Shown here in pieces: positions 43,024 through 54,800 of a stretch of DNA of 64,000 nucleotides (position 1 is its first letter; each line of letters opens with the position of its first letter). This DNA is from Burkholderia thailandensis E264. Its GTDB lineage: Bacteria > Pseudomonadota > Gammaproteobacteria > Burkholderiales > Burkholderiaceae. Both the position numbers and the translations under genes were made by a program. The stretch is from NCBI RefSeq assembly GCF_000012365.1, contig NC_007651.1, positions 3,534,001-3,598,000 of the forward strand, written 5' to 3'. The notes under the pieces are model-generated. The model did not search any database and was not told where the DNA came from. It saw only the letters and a list, made by a program, of their open reading frames with translations.

Positions 43024-45006
43024 TCACTTCGACCAGACGTAATCGCCGTAGGTTGCGACCAAGTTGGCTTCGTTCACCAGTCGGTCAAAGGCACGATCAA
43101 ACGCCCTGCGGCATGCGTCCGGGCTTCCATTGCTGATACCCGCTTCGATTGATGCCTGTTTCAACTTACTCTTCGGGACGACAAGCGGCGGATACATCAA
43201 GCCCAATGCCTGTTTCAGTTCATCTGGCGGTTCAACGCCTTCGAACTCGGTGATGTCCCGCAGAACACGTAGGCAAGTTTTCGCTGCATCACCGAGTTTC
43301 GCACCAGCAGCTTTCTTCGATGTCGCATCAAGCATTACAAGGGCAGCAGAAGACATTCCATCGTCAAGGGGTACGCGCTCGATTCGGAAGTGGTGTTCAG
43401 TACCTTCTTCACCTTCTTTGTTCTTCTTGCAGACCAAGGAACGTTCGTCACCTTTCTTGTCAACGCGATATTCGTAGTCAACAGCGCCAGTCAGGCCAGA
43501 TGCGCCGCGCAACCTGTCTTTGTCGCCATTCCCCGAGTGATGCACGATGACGACAGATGCGTTGAAAGGAAGACGCAAGTGGGTATCCAACAGGTTCATG
43601 AGAAGGCCCATGTCCCGGTTACTGTTCTCGTCCGCACCACCGATATTTCGCGCCAGTGTGTCGATGACGATCATTCGTGGCGGTTCGTTCTCAGATGCGG
43701 CCTTCGTGATGTCGTCGGCCAACCGCTTCACGCTGTTGGGATCAGATAGTGGAACCGGCGACTGCCATAGGTATAGCGGTGCGGTGTGCAAGGATACGTC
43801 GTTTGCTTTTTCCCAAGCGAACAGTCGTCGGTTGAAGCCCTTCTGACCTTCGCCGACGATGTAGAAAACCGCACCCGGTGCGACATCTTGGCCGTGCCAG
43901 TCGGTGCCGGTCGCGATGCAACATGACCAATCGATTGCAACGAAACTCTTGCCACTGCCGGATGCACCGAACAGCATGCAGGACGTGCCCTGTTCCATCA
44001 CACCGTCGATCAACCAATCGACGGTGGTCGTTTCGGCCATTGCATCAGCAGCACGGACGAATCCACCAGTGCGCGGAACAGCGGCTTCGACTTGCTTCGC
44101 GGCGTTCTCGCCGGTCAGCGCCTTCGAGATCGTCGTCTGGCCGTAGGTCTGCCCCGCCGTATGCGATTCGTCCCACTTTTCACGGTATAGGCCGGATCGC
44201 CGGAAGAGTCCATCAATCTGGTCCGCATCGCGCGTGAAGCGGGCGAACATGTTGCACAGGGCAAGGTCTGCTTCAGACGCACTCGGATGATCGAAGCAGT
44301 GGCCGTCATGGAACAGATTGCGGAATCGCTCGCCGTCACCGATGTGGGAAGCCCTTTCAATAATTTCATCGTCGGTCAGGACCTTGCCCTGCCGCTGCAC
44401 CAGTTCAACGACATTCGAATCAACAGGCTTGGCCGATTGGCTATAGTAGTGTTCGTGCAGCCAGCTCTGCCCTTCTTGCTGTTCGGTTACATCGTAGCCG
44501 CTGCGGAACTCATGGCCCGTCATCGTGAAGTAGCGCGGACTCTTCTGGTCGTAGCATTCGAGACGATTGCCGGGACCGGCCTTGCCGCATTCGACCAGTT
44601 CACCGAGACCGAAGAGATGAAGACCATCGCCACTCGGCGATCTCTCGACGTATGTATGTGGAAACTGTCGCAGCACGTCGTCGGCCCATGCTTCCGGGTT
44701 GCAGTCCGCATCCAGCACATGATCGAAATCGATACCGAACAAGCCATCGACAAGAACGATGCCGATACCGTCGAACTCACCACTTTGATACTCGTCACGG
44801 ACCTGATCGAAATTCGTCCACGTGTTGGGATTCTTCGTGCTTGCGTGGCGTCCGTTCGATTGCTTCGGGACCTTCGTCCACCGCTTACCGTCATACTCGT
44901 ACTGCCACAGGAGCCACTGCGGACGCTCTTTCAGCGATGCGGGAATGCCTTCGAAGTTGACCGGCAAGGCGACCGGCTTTTTTTGGACAGGTAGCGCCGA
45001 CATCAT
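43024..45006 (-). CDS. PrimPol-helicase replication protein of the island
   Basis: A 660-residue two-part replication protein. The N-terminal ~200 residues resemble a primase-polymerase domain: PQWLLWQYEYDGKRWTKVP, the acidic motif GLFGIDFDHV and SPSGDGLHLFGLGE. The C-terminal half is a RepA/DnaB-type RecA-fold ATPase: Walker A FGASGSGKS (about 345), Walker B RMIVIDTLAR and VVIVHHSGNGDKDRLRGAS. Such proteins start replication of phage satellites and integrative plasmids, unwinding and priming at a nearby origin. The adjacent non-coding repeat-rich tract is a natural origin candidate. Confidence 0.87.
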   Translation of the reverse strand: MMSALPVQKKPVALPVNFEGIPASLKERPQWLLWQYEYDGKRWTKVPKQSNGRHASTKNPNTWTNFDQVRDEYQSGEFDGIGIVLVDGLFGIDFDHVLDADCNPEAWADDVLRQFPHTYVERSPSGDGLHLFGLGELVECGKAGPGNRLECYDQKSPRYFTMTGHEFRSGYDVTEQQEGQSWLHEHYYSQSAKPVDSNVVELVQRQGKVLTDDEIIERASHIGDGERFRNLFHDGHCFDHPSASEADLALCNMFARFTRDADQIDGLFRRSGLYREKWDESHTAGQTYGQTTISKALTGENAAKQVEAAVPRTGGFVRAADAMAETTTVDWLIDGVMEQGTSCMLFGASGSGKSFVAIDWSCCIATGTDWHGQDVAPGAVFYIVGEGQKGFNRRLFAWEKANDVSLHTAPLYLWQSPVPLSDPNSVKRLADDITKAASENEPPRMIVIDTLARNIGGADENSNRDMGLLMNLLDTHLRLPFNASVVIVHHSGNGDKDRLRGASGLTGAVDYEYRVDKKGDERSLVCKKNKEGEEGTEHHFRIERVPLDDGMSSAALVMLDATSKKAAGAKLGDAAKTCLRVLRDITEFEGVEPPDELKQALGLMYPPLVVPKSKLKQASIEAGISNGSPDACRRAFDRAFDRLVNEANLVATYGDYVWSK

Positions 45007-45774
45007 TCGGCACCACGGGAGAGCGTAACCGCAAGCAGCGGAATGCCAAACGGCGATTGGATGACGGTTACATATGTATTGCGGGACAACATGTTCGTAT
45101 GTGCGAGTGCACTTGATAAATTCGCAATCCTTATCGAATGACCATCATGGGCGCGAACAGTCGCATTGCGTATCGCGCTGATGCCGACGACAAGGAAGCC
45201 TATTGTTAGATTGAGTTCCCGGACGGCTTTTCATCAGGCGCAACAACGCCATGCGAAACATGCGGACGCAATGGGTCCAGGAACGGCTTGGATACTGCTA
45301 GAAGGAATCATGTAGACGCTTGACCAGAACAGTCGAAGCGTTGCGGCAGAAGCCACGTCAGGTAGGTTCCGCCGAAGGCGCGAACACATAATCAACTCAA
45401 CAGTGCGCATTATGCCAGAGCGCGACCACTTTGTCAATTGTGCTCTTGACATCGTAGCGTTTTGTTGGGTCGCGCCAACACTCGATTACCGACCGTTGAA
45501 AGACGGTAGCAACCAGTGGTGGCGACAACAGTCGGCTACCACGTCGTAGCACTGCCATTGATGATTGTCCGCGACAGCACAACCATACAATCGACCCCTA
45601 CCCATCGGGCAACACCATAACAACCAGTTGCACTGGTACTGTCCGATCCAGCTTCAGTGGTGCAACGTGACGGTATCGGCAATGATAGACGGGTGTGCCG
45701 ACCTTCGCGGGTGTCATCACGAATGGGGTGTCATCGACCGTCGTCGCTAACACTAGTGCTGTACCTGCAACGGC
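45007..45774. other. Motif-rich non-coding tract, left part
   Basis: 768 bp upstream of the primase gene with no gene. The last ~350 bp are dense in related short motifs such as ACCAGTGGT, CAACAGT, TACCAC and GCACTGGTAC. The tract continues, with the same character, on the other side of an IS256-family insertion (47152-47601). Possible origin of replication or structural RNA region; see findings. Confidence 0.5.
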
Positions 45775-47143
45775 GAGCCTGTCAGATTTTTAGTGTGCTG
45801 AGGTCATGAGACGATAACGGAACTAACGTCCTATGACCGATGCAACAGTGAGCAAGAAGAGCAAGAATCCGAAGGCACCAAAGCTGTTTCCCGATGAGCT
45901 GATCGATCAGTTGCTTGCCCAGGTTCAGGGCAAGGATGCCGAGTCGATCCTGGGCGAATCGGGGCTGGCCGGCCAGCTCAAGAAGCAACTGGCCGAGCGC
46001 ATGCTCGCGGCCGAGTTGAGCCACCATCTGGCAGCCGAGACCGAGCAAGGCAGGGCCGGTAACCACCGCAACGGCACCAGCCCCAAGACGGTCCTGACGC
46101 CCAACGGCGAACTGAAGCTGGATATTCCGCGCGATCGACAGGCGACGTTTGAGCCGCAGTTGGTCGGCAAGTACCAACGCCGGCTGCCAGGCTTCGACGA
46201 CCACGTGATCAGCATGTATGCGCGCGGCATGAGCGTTCGCGAGATTCAGGGCCATCTGCTGGAACTGTACGGGTTGCAGGTGTCGCCCGACCTGATTTCG
46301 ACGGTCACCGACGAGGTGCTGGCCGACGTCGAACAGTGGCAGCAGCGCCCGCTCGAGGCCATGTATCCGATTGTGTACTTCGACGCGCTGCGGCTGAAGA
46401 TCCGCGACGAAGGCACGGTCAAGAACAAGGCGGTCTATCTGGCGCTGGGCATCCGCGCCGACGGCCGCAAGGAAGTACTGGGTTTGTGGATCGAGCAAAC
46501 CGAAGGCGCCAAGTTCTGGCTGAAGGTCTTCAACGAGCTGAAGAACCGCGGCTTGCACGACATCCTGATCGCGGTGGTCGATGGGTTGCGCGGCTTCCCC
46601 GAAGCGATCGAGGCGGTCTATCCGGCCGCCCAAATCCAGACCTGCATCGTGCATCTGATCCGCAATTCGCTGAATCTGGCGAGCTGGAAGGATCGCAAGC
46701 CGCTGGCTGCCGCGATCAAGCCGATCTACCAGGCCGCCACGGCCGAGGCGGCGGCAGCGGCGCTCGACGCCTTTGCGCAGAGCGAGTGGGGCCGCAAATT
46801 CCCTACCGTCGCGGCCATGTGGCAGCGCCAATGGGAACAGGTGATTCCCTTCTTTGCCTATCCGCCGGAGGTGCGTCGAATCGTATATACGACAAACGCT
46901 ATCGAGAGCATGCACATGCAGTTGCGCAAGATCGTCAAGAACCGCGGCCACTTCCCGAGCGACGAAGCCGCCAGCAAACTGCTGTATCTGGCCTTGCGCA
47001 ACATCGAAAAGGATTGGAAGATGCCGCCTATCACTTGGCGGCAAGCAGTTAATCAGTTCGCCATTCTGTTCGGCGAGCGATTCACCTCCGCCATCAACTG
47101 AGACCTTTAACCGGCCTCAGCACACGAAATTCCTGACACGTCC
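45775..47143 (+). mobile_element. IS256-family insertion sequence B
   Basis: A 1369-bp element with imperfect inverted repeats sharing TGTCAG and GTGTGCTGAGG. An 8-bp target duplication GCAACGGC flanks it exactly (45767-45774 and 47144-47151). Its length and family are like IS406 of Burkholderia, but identity to that element is not tested. Intact transposase; inserted in the motif-rich non-coding tract. Confidence 0.92.
45833..47101 (+). CDS. IS256-family transposase B
   Basis: A 422-residue Mutator-type transposase, uninterrupted. Catalytic segments parallel those of transposase A: VYFDALRLKIRDEG, DILIAVVDGLRGFPEAI, TCIVHLIRNSLNLASWKDRK and YTTNAIESMHMQLRKI. It differs from A throughout the N-terminal ~90 residues and in many core positions, so the two elements are not recent copies of each other. 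Start ATG at 45833. Confidence 0.95.
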   Translation: MTDATVSKKSKNPKAPKLFPDELIDQLLAQVQGKDAESILGESGLAGQLKKQLAERMLAAELSHHLAAETEQGRAGNHRNGTSPKTVLTPNGELKLDIPRDRQATFEPQLVGKYQRRLPGFDDHVISMYARGMSVREIQGHLLELYGLQVSPDLISTVTDEVLADVEQWQQRPLEAMYPIVYFDALRLKIRDEGTVKNKAVYLALGIRADGRKEVLGLWIEQTEGAKFWLKVFNELKNRGLHDILIAVVDGLRGFPEAIEAVYPAAQIQTCIVHLIRNSLNLASWKDRKPLAAAIKPIYQAATAEAAAAALDAFAQSEWGRKFPTVAAMWQRQWEQVIPFFAYPPEVRRIVYTTNAIESMHMQLRKIVKNRGHFPSDEAASKLLYLALRNIEKDWKMPPITWRQAVNQFAILFGERFTSAIN

Positions 47144-47601
47144 GCAACGGCGAACACCGATCACGGTCGGTGGTGTATCACCCCATCGGCATGGCTGGCA
47201 ACACCATCGTCAGCGGTAACACTGCATCAACGGTGGTGTGCGCGTTACCATTGTTGGTGGGTGTAACCCTGCCAGCATCACTGGTAACAGTGTCATCGGC
47301 AGTGGTAACAGTGCTTCAATTGCTACAGTGACAACGACACCAATGACACCGACCACTGTACCGCCAGCGTCCACCGTGGTGATCGTGGGCCGGTCACGCA
47401 ATCAATACGACATACCGTTGCGCGACCACTGTAGCGACAGTTTCTTCGGTCCGGTCCAATGCAACAGTCCGGTGCAACAGTCGGCGGCACCATTGGCGGC
47501 AACGGTGCTTCACTGTCAATGGTGATGACCACACCAATGCAACCGACCACTGTACACCGGTCGGCGATCCACCATTGCAGATGCCGACGGGTGTGCACCG
47601 G
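47144..47601. other. Motif-rich non-coding tract, right part
   Basis: About 450 bp between IS256-B and the Type ISP gene end. Repeated motifs include GGTAAC(A)(C/G)TG at 47215, 47283 and 47304, GACCACTGTA at 47351, 47424 and 47545, CAACAGTC at 47463 and 47475, and CCGGTCACGCA at 47390 and 47598. No frame here has coding character. Spacing is irregular, so it is not a CRISPR array. Confidence 0.6.
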
Positions 47602-49332
47602 TCACGCAGTCAGCGCGTCCGGTTCGTCCTTCGCTTCCATCAACTGTCCTACAGTCTGACCCGGCTGCTGAATGTCGAGATGCGGCAATGACTTCACGAT
47701 CTTCATCGTTTCCAGACTGACCGTCACGACCCGCTGAAACAGTTCCAGCGGGTAACGCGGATTATTCATCGTCTCGATGGCGTAATCGTTCGCGTCGTTG
47801 ACGATGCCACTACCGTTCTTGCCATCGTCAACCTTGACGCACTGCCGTTCGACAACCCAGTCCAAGGCCGGTTTGCCATTGACAACATATTCATAGGCTT
47901 CCAGCGGGATACCCTTGATCGTGATCTTGTCGTTGTAGATCAGCGTAGTCAGGTCCTTGTCCTTGCCGTTCTTGCCGTATCGCATCTTCTCGACACGGTA
48001 GTCGTTATCGGTCAACAACAGCCCGCCGCCTTCGATCTGCAATGGGTACATCGCGACAGTCTCGTAGTTGATGTGAAGGTCGGCCAGCTTACGACCAGCC
48101 TTCGAGAACGCCCAGAAGTCGGCAGGCGTCTTCACGCATGGGATGCGCGGCAGCTCCTTCCGAAGCGTATCACCGTATCGTTCACGGTAGTCCGGCGAAT
48201 GCAGCAAGCCATAGACGTAATAGAACACGTCTTCCTTGGTGATCGCTTGGCCCGGATATGCAGCCTGAAAGTGCGTCAGCCCTTCATCCGTCAGTGCGTC
48301 TCGACGTTCGCGATGCGCCGTGGCTGCGGTCGGCGCTTCGAACAATTCGGCGTTTGGCGACACTTCCGTGATTTCATCCGCAGGTTCGCTATACAGGTAC
48401 AACGGGAAACATTGGGAACCGTCGATGTCCGCCATATGCAGACTCGGTATGACATTCACCATCAACGCGGTGAACGCAGTACGTCCGCCCGTACCTGATG
48501 TCACAATCGCCAGATTCCCGGCGGTGGCGTCAGGGAATATACGCGGCATCTGGTACACCATGTCGTTAAGACGACGATTGAAGTACAGCCACTGCTTTGC
48601 GAAGGGACGGTACAAACTTGGCGTCAGGGACTGCGCGTCATACTCGCACTTCCGATTCTTCACGAATTCCTGCTTCAAGCTGCGATTCCAACTGATCTGC
48701 GTTGGATCGCTCCCAACAAAGTCGTCAACATTCGCTTCGCGTGCTTTTTTTTCCTGACCGGGAAACGCCTTATTAAAGCGATACAACTCCGTGTTGTAAA
48801 AATCGATCATCCGCGTCATGTTGGATGACACTGTGGTTGCGGAACTGTTGTAGCACCACGCATCGCGACTAGTAGCCACACCACGCGAATATATTTCAAA
48901 AATCTTTCGGTCGTACTTGCTGTCCTTGTCGCCAAGGGCGATGTACTCACCAAAGCGGTCGTCGCGCTGCTTCAACCAATCTCCATGCTGGTCGGGCGTG
49001 ATTGACCGCCAACCATCCACTTGCGTGATCCCTTCGATGCTGCCGAAGGTGCTGATCTTCACCAGCTTCTCTTCACGCGTCAGGTAGTCGCCGATGTCAT
49101 GGAAGTAAATCTGGCCGTGCTGCGCGGCGTCCGGATTCTTGACCAGAATCGAGATGGCAATCGGTGCGCGGCTGCCGCCACCAAAAATTTTGCCACCTTC
49201 CCTGCGAGATACATCACCGGAAGTTCGCTGATTTCCCCGCAGATGGAACACATGGATGCTGCTGAACTCGTCAGCCAGACACTTTCGCAAGCCATCGGCA
49301 GTGTTTGCTTCAAGAAACCCTGCATTGGTCAC
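47602..49332 (-). pseudogene. Type ISP-like restriction-modification enzyme, C-terminal fragment (target recognition part)
   Basis: The last 576 residues of the split enzyme, starting (if translated) at a GTG inside GFVTNAGFLEANTADGLRK, which is a conserved segment of LlaGI-type enzymes just after the methyltransferase motifs. It contains the remaining methyltransferase helices and the target-recognition region, without any catalytic motif of its own. The coding frame continues upstream through RIGKSGVIGF to the IS66 end at 49365. Removing the element and one duplication restores an open frame of 1667 residues with the fragment at 51845-55093. Confidence 0.9.
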
Positions 49333-49407
49333 GAAACCGATTACGCCGCTCTTGCCGATCCGGTGTAAGCGTGTCGGCAGCGCCGTCTTGACGACGGGAT
49401 CTTGATG

Positions 49408-50979
49408 TCAGCTGTCGTCGCGGAGTTGATCAGCTATGGCCCACGGCATGAGCTGATCGACACGATTGATTGCGTGATCAGCAATGCGGGCAAGGACGAA
49501 GCGCAGATACGCCTCGGGATCGATGCCGTTGAGCTTCGCCGTTCCGATGAGGCTATAGATCGCGGCAGCGCGCTCGCCGCCGGAGTCGGCACCGGCGAAC
49601 AGGTAATTCCGCCTCCCGATGGCCACTCCACGCAACGCTCGCTCGACCGGCAGGTTATCGATCTCGAGTTGGCCGTCGTCGCAATAGCGTGTGAGCGCTT
49701 CCCATCGGTTCAGCGCATAGAGAATCGCCCGACTCGTATCGGATTTCTTTGAGAGTGTCTCCAGCGTGGCGGTGAGCCAGGCGTGAAGCTGACTGAGAAG
49801 CGGTCGGGCATGTGCTTCTCGATACGCACGACGCTCGTCGGGCGGTTTGCCGCGTATCGCGTCTTCGATCTTGTACAACGCACCGATACGCTCGAGCGCT
49901 TCGGTATTCAATGCGTTCGGGCGCGCAGCGTGTAGCTCATAGAACTGGCGTCGGGCATGCGCCCAGCAGGCAGCTTCCCTCACGCGTCCGGTCTCGTAGA
50001 TAGCCTGGTAGCCGCCATAGGCGTCCGCTTGCAGCGTGCCGCTGAACGTCTCGAGATGTTGTTGCGGATGGATGCCTTTGCGATCCGGCGTGTAAGCGAA
50101 CCACACCGCTGGCGGCGTCATATCGGCTGACGATCGATCGTCACGCACATAGACCCACAAGCGGCCAGTCTTCGTCTTGCCGTTGCCCGGTTCGAGCACT
50201 GGGACCGGCGTGTCGTCGGCATGCAGCTTCGTCCCGGTCATCACATGACGGCGTAATGCATCGACCAGTGGTTGTAAAAGCGTCGCGCCGTGGCCGACCC
50301 ACTTCGCGAGCAACGAGCGGTCGAGTTCGACGCCTTCACGCGCATACATGACCGACTGCCGATACAGCGGGATGTGGTCTGCGAACTTCGAGACCAGCAC
50401 GTGCGCGAGTAGTCCAGGGCCCGCCAGGCCGCGCTCGATGGGACGACTCGGCGCTGCTGCTTGCGCGATGTGATCGCAGCACGCGCAGGCGAACTTGGGC
50501 CGCACATGACGGATTACGCGGAAGCTCGCAGGTACATATTCAAGTTGTTCGGAGACGTCTTCGCCTAGCAGCTTGAGCTTGCCGCCGCATTCCGAGCACG
50601 TCTCGGTCGATTGCGGCAAGTGCGTTTGCTCTTCACGTGGCAGATGCTCGGGCAGCGGCTTGCGAGGCGACTGTTCCGGCGCGGTACGAGGTGTCTTCGG
50701 GATTTCGATCGGAGCCGCGCCTTCGTCCGCTTCGAGTTCTTCCAGACGCAGTTCGAGTTGTTCGATCTGACGATCGAGCTTCTCCGACTTGCGACCGAAC
50801 TGCATGCGGCGCAGCTTCGCAATCAGCAGCTTCAGATGCTCGATCTCTGCCTTGGCGGTGGCGTTCGCCGCCTTGTGCGATTCGACTACGTCCTCGAGAT
50901 GCCCAATGCGAGCATCGCGCTCGAGCAGCATGGCTTTGAGCGCTTCGATGTCGTCCGGATAGGCGTTGGCCGCGGTCAT
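49408..50979 (-). CDS. tnpC: IS66 transposase TnpC
   Basis: A 523-residue IS66 transposase. An N-terminal coiled coil with leucine heptads ([38 protein letters not shown]) is followed by a zinc finger ([21 protein letters not shown]), the DDE core ([36 protein letters not shown]) and the C-terminal DUF/SMAD-like tail ([21 protein letters not shown]). All features of full-length TnpC are present, so the element may still be active. Confidence 0.95.
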   Translation of the reverse strand: MTAANAYPDDIEALKAMLLERDARIGHLEDVVESHKAANATAKAEIEHLKLLIAKLRRMQFGRKSEKLDRQIEQLELRLEELEADEGAAPIEIPKTPRTAPEQSPRKPLPEHLPREEQTHLPQSTETCSECGGKLKLLGEDVSEQLEYVPASFRVIRHVRPKFACACCDHIAQAAAPSRPIERGLAGPGLLAHVLVSKFADHIPLYRQSVMYAREGVELDRSLLAKWVGHGATLLQPLVDALRRHVMTGTKLHADDTPVPVLEPGNGKTKTGRLWVYVRDDRSSADMTPPAVWFAYTPDRKGIHPQQHLETFSGTLQADAYGGYQAIYETGRVREAACWAHARRQFYELHAARPNALNTEALERIGALYKIEDAIRGKPPDERRAYREAHARPLLSQLHAWLTATLETLSKKSDTSRAILYALNRWEALTRYCDDGQLEIDNLPVERALRGVAIGRRNYLFAGADSGGERAAAIYSLIGTAKLNGIDPEAYLRFVLARIADHAINRVDQLMPWAIADQLRDDS

Positions 50980-51008
50980 GCCGGCAGTTTACGCGGCGGC
51001 CGACGGGT

Positions 51009-51356
51009 TTACAACGCCGATGTCGGCTCGGTCGTTCGTATCGGCTGGCGCCAGTCGATACCTTCGAGCAGCATCGACAGTTGGGCTTGGCTCAGGCAGA
51101 CAACGCCACCGTCGGCGCGTGGCCAAACGAATCGGCCCCGTTCCAGGCGTTTCATCAGAAGACACATGCCGTCGCCGCTCCACCACAGCACTTTGACCAG
51201 ATCGCCGCGCTTGCCTCGGAACACGAACACGTGGCCGCTGAAGGGATCGCGTTCCAATACGGTCTGGACCTTCGCGGCCAAGCTGTTGAAGCCTGAACGC
51301 ATATCAGTCACACCCGCGGCCAGCCAGACCTTTGTGCGGCTGGGCAGCCCGATCAT
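51009..51356 (-). CDS. tnpB: IS66 accessory protein TnpB
   Basis: A 115-residue IS66 Orf2 protein with the hallmark [43 protein letters not shown] and [18 protein letters not shown] segments. It overlaps the tnpA end by 4 bp, indicating translational coupling, and precedes tnpC by 29 bp. Confidence 0.94.
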   Translation of the reverse strand: MIGLPSRTKVWLAAGVTDMRSGFNSLAAKVQTVLERDPFSGHVFVFRGKRGDLVKVLWWSGDGMCLLMKRLERGRFVWPRADGGVVCLSQAQLSMLLEGIDWRQPIRTTEPTSAL

Positions 51357-51760
51357 GCTGCCGATTCCGGTGTGTTGCGCAACATGCGCAGCACCAGCCG
51401 CAACGTGCCCTCGTTGGGCGAGCCCTCGATCCGCACACGAGTGTTACCGACGTTGATCTCTATGGCGCCCATCGCGGCAGCGCCGATCACCGGCGTCGGC
51501 GCCACGGTCGCAGTCGGTCGCTCGATCTGTGGCGCTGGCGCTTCCAATGTGACCGGCAAAAATCCCACAGAATCGTATTCGCCGGCACGCAACGCGCGAC
51601 GCCATTTGAATAACAAGTTCGTGTTCACCCCGTGTTCCATCGCCAGCCGCGCTACGGATACGCCCGGTTCGCAGGCCAGCTTGGCGAGTTTCCGTCGAAA
51701 TTCGACGGGGTGATTAGGAATGCCTTTGCGTGAAGTTCTCTTCGGTGCTTCTGTTGACAC
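51353..51760 (-). CDS. tnpA: IS66 accessory protein TnpA
   Basis: A 135-residue IS66 Orf1 protein with an IS3-OrfA-like helix-turn-helix ([40 protein letters not shown]), used for end recognition. It appears to start with GTG at 51760 and overlaps tnpB by 4 bp. First gene of the element. Confidence 0.92.
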   Translation of the reverse strand: MSTEAPKRTSRKGIPNHPVEFRRKLAKLACEPGVSVARLAMEHGVNTNLLFKWRRALRAGEYDSVGFLPVTLEAPAPQIERPTATVAPTPVIGAAAMGAIEINVGNTRVRIEGSPNEGTLRLVLRMLRNTPESAA

Positions 51761-51805
51761 TGTGGTCCCCGCTACTCGCCGTGGTGGGGTCTACTCTGGC
51801 AACAT

Positions 51806-54800
51806 TCATTCACACCGTCGAGACGGTACCGGCGACTCGCTTACGATCCGGTCGCTGGCCCAGCGGATCGCACGAATGTAGCTGTCATACAGCGCGTTCT
51901 TGTTCGTGGCGCTGGACCGCTCGGCATAGGTGCTTCGGATGCGACTGTCGAGATGTGGGTACGCCACATTCTGGTTGTTGTCATTTGCGCTGTCTTGACC
52001 GGCCGAATAGGGCGGATTGCCGAAGATGACCCGGATATCGAGCTTCTTCTGTTTCTTACGACGGGCGCTGTTACTTGCCTGTACGGCATCAACCAAGTCT
52101 TCCTTCTCGTAAAGCTGAAAGGTATCCGCAAGGCAGATGCCTTCGAACGGCTGGTACTTACCGCCGACCATGCCGTGATATACCGCTTCGATGTTGATGC
52201 AAGCAATGTAATACGCCAGCAGCACGATTTCGTTCGCATGGATTTCGTGCTTGTACTTGTGCGGTAGTTCTTCCGGCGTGATAAGCCCGCTTTGCAGCAG
52301 ACGCGTCACGAACGTACCCGTACCGACGAACGGGTCGATGATGTGAACGCCCTTGCTACCCAAGGTCTGGCCGAACTCGGCTTGCAACACGTGACCGACG
52401 CTATGAATGATAAAGTCCACGACTTCGACCGGCGTATAGACGATCCCTAGACGCTCGGTCATCTTCGGGAAGGCGTTGCGGAAGAACTTGTCGTAGAGTT
52501 CGACGACGATCTTTTGCTTGCCCGCCGCGTTGTCGATCCCTTCCGCCCGGAGCTTCACACTGTCGTAGAACTTTTCCAGCGTGTCTGCTTCCTTGTCTAG
52601 CCGGTGTTCGTGCAGCACATCCAGCACGTTCTGCATCGCCAGCGACATCGGGTTGTGCTTCGCGAAGCTGTAGTCGGCGAACAGGGCATCGAACACCGGC
52701 TTCGTGATGAGATGCTGCGCCAGCATCTCGATGATCTCGCCATCCGTGATGCTGCCGTTCAGGTCGTCACGCAGTTCAGCGGCGAATGAATCGAACGCTT
52801 CCCGTTCCTTCGTGTTCTCCGGGTTTTCGATGATGCCGGTGATGCGGTCGATGTGGGTCCGCGCGATCTTCGCAATGTCATTCGCCCAATCTTCCCAATG
52901 GTGACGGTTGCCGACCTTCTGGACCAGCTTCGCGTAGATCGCCTTCTCGATCTCGCCGATCTCGAATTGCAGTTCGTGCTGTTCCTGCGGCGTGCGCTTC
53001 TTGACCGCTTCACCGATGGTGAAGCCGCCCTTACCAGCGTCCTTGTTCTTCGTCCCGTTGGTTTTCTGCTGCTTCTTCTGAATCTTGTCAGTGATCGCGA
53101 TGACTTCCATCTTGCTGGTGTCCTTGCCGATCAAGTCGAGCTTGTTCACCATCGCATCGAATCGATCATCGTGCGAACGCAGGGCTTGCAGGACCTGCCA
53201 GACGACGGCATAGGTCTTGTTGTCGCTCAGGGCTTCGTGTGGTTCGACACCAGCCGGAATCACGACCGGCAGGACCACATACCCGCGCGTCTTGCCCGGC
53301 GCATTGCGCATGACGCGACCGACCGACTGCACCACGTCAACCTGCGAGTTACGCGGCGTCAGGAACAGCACGGCATCCAATGCCGGTACGTCCACACCTT
53401 CGGACAAGCAACGGACGTTACTGAGAATCCGACAGGTGTTTTCGGGCGTCTCTGCCTTCAGCCATGCCAGCTTCGCTTCCTTCTCACTGGCATTCATGCC
53501 GCCGTCAACGTGTTCGGCTTCGCAGTGAAGTCGGGCCGCCTGTTCGAATTCTTCGGTCTCTTCAGATTCCTGATACGCTTCAACGACCGCTTGAAACATT
53601 CCGGCGATCTGTTTCGAACTAACCTTGTGAGTCTTGGCCCCTTTCGAGACTTCGATGACCTGACAGAAGGCCACCGCACGGCTCATAGGATCGCCGTCGC
53701 CAACCAAATCTTCCGTCAATCCCTGTTTCGACAGTGCCTTCCAGCAGCCAACGATCTTGGCAGCGTCGTCAACCTTCAACTGGTTGTTCTCATCCTTCAG
53801 CAGGTCTTGCAGACGCCGGTTGACGTGCGTCTCTTCGACCGCCAGCACGATCACCTTGTAATCCACCAGCAACCCGCGCTTCACGGCTTCCGAGAAGGTG
53901 ATGACGAACAGTTCGTCACCGTACAGGGCCGTGTCGTCCATCGAACAAAGCGCAACGTTGTCACGTTCCGCCGTGGCCTTGGCCGAATCCCCATAGATAC
54001 GCGGCGTGGCCGTCATGTACAGGCGCTTGGCAGCGCGGATGTAGTCGGCGTCGTGGACCCGAACGAAGGTGCTTTCGTCATCGTCGCCAAACGTCGCACC
54101 GGTCGTGCGGTGCGCTTCATCGCAGACAATCAGGTCGAAGTCAGCCAACCCGAACTGCTTCTGCGCACGGCTGATGACATCAATCGAGTGATAGGTCGAG
54201 AAAACGACGCTCATGTGCGACGTGTCGTGCCGCTTCACCATCTCTGCCGCCAGTCGGGCCGAATCGGTCGTGGCCGGGTAGCGTAGTTCATGGACGAAGG
54301 TTTGCACCATGTCGTCTTCTTTCTTGCGCTTCTTGCCAACGTCGCTGTCCGAGCAAACCGCAAAGCTGTGAAGCGGCGTCTCACTTTCTTGCGTCCATTC
54401 CGTCAAAGTCTGGGAAAGTAGCGACAGACTCGGTACGAGAAAAAGTACGCGCTTGCCCGCACCGGCCATCGTTTCGGCGATCTTCAGCGCGGACATCGTT
54501 TTGCCGGTTCCGCATGCCATTATCAGCTTGCCACGGTCGGCATCGGCCAGACCATGCACGACTGCGTTAAGCGCACTGGTCTGGTGCGGGCGCAGTTCCT
54601 TCTTCGCCTTGATGACCGGCATGGCCTTGGGACGGTACTGGCCCCAATCGATCTGGCTTTCTTCAAGGGCGGTCAGGTCGATCTTGCTGACTGGCGGTTG
54701 CTGATCCAGCAAGGCATCTTCGGCGTGTTCACTCCAATGATTCGTCGTGGCGACGATGATCCGGCGCGTGAATGGCTTCTTGCCCGATGCCGTGAAGAAG

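Larger units (their letters stand above)
49365..51844 (-). mobile_element. IS66-family insertion sequence inside the Type ISP gene
   Basis: A 2480-bp element with terminal inverted repeats starting GTAAGCG and sharing GTCG and CCGTCT further in. A perfect 8-bp duplication GATCCGGT flanks it (49357-49364 and 51845-51852), as expected of IS66. It holds tnpA, tnpB and tnpC in order, reading in the same direction as the interrupted gene. Confidence 0.95.

Noticed and set aside
47152..47601. Repeated motifs as a CRISPR array
   Set aside because: Motifs are 8-11 bp, in both orientations and at irregular distances; no cas genes in the window.
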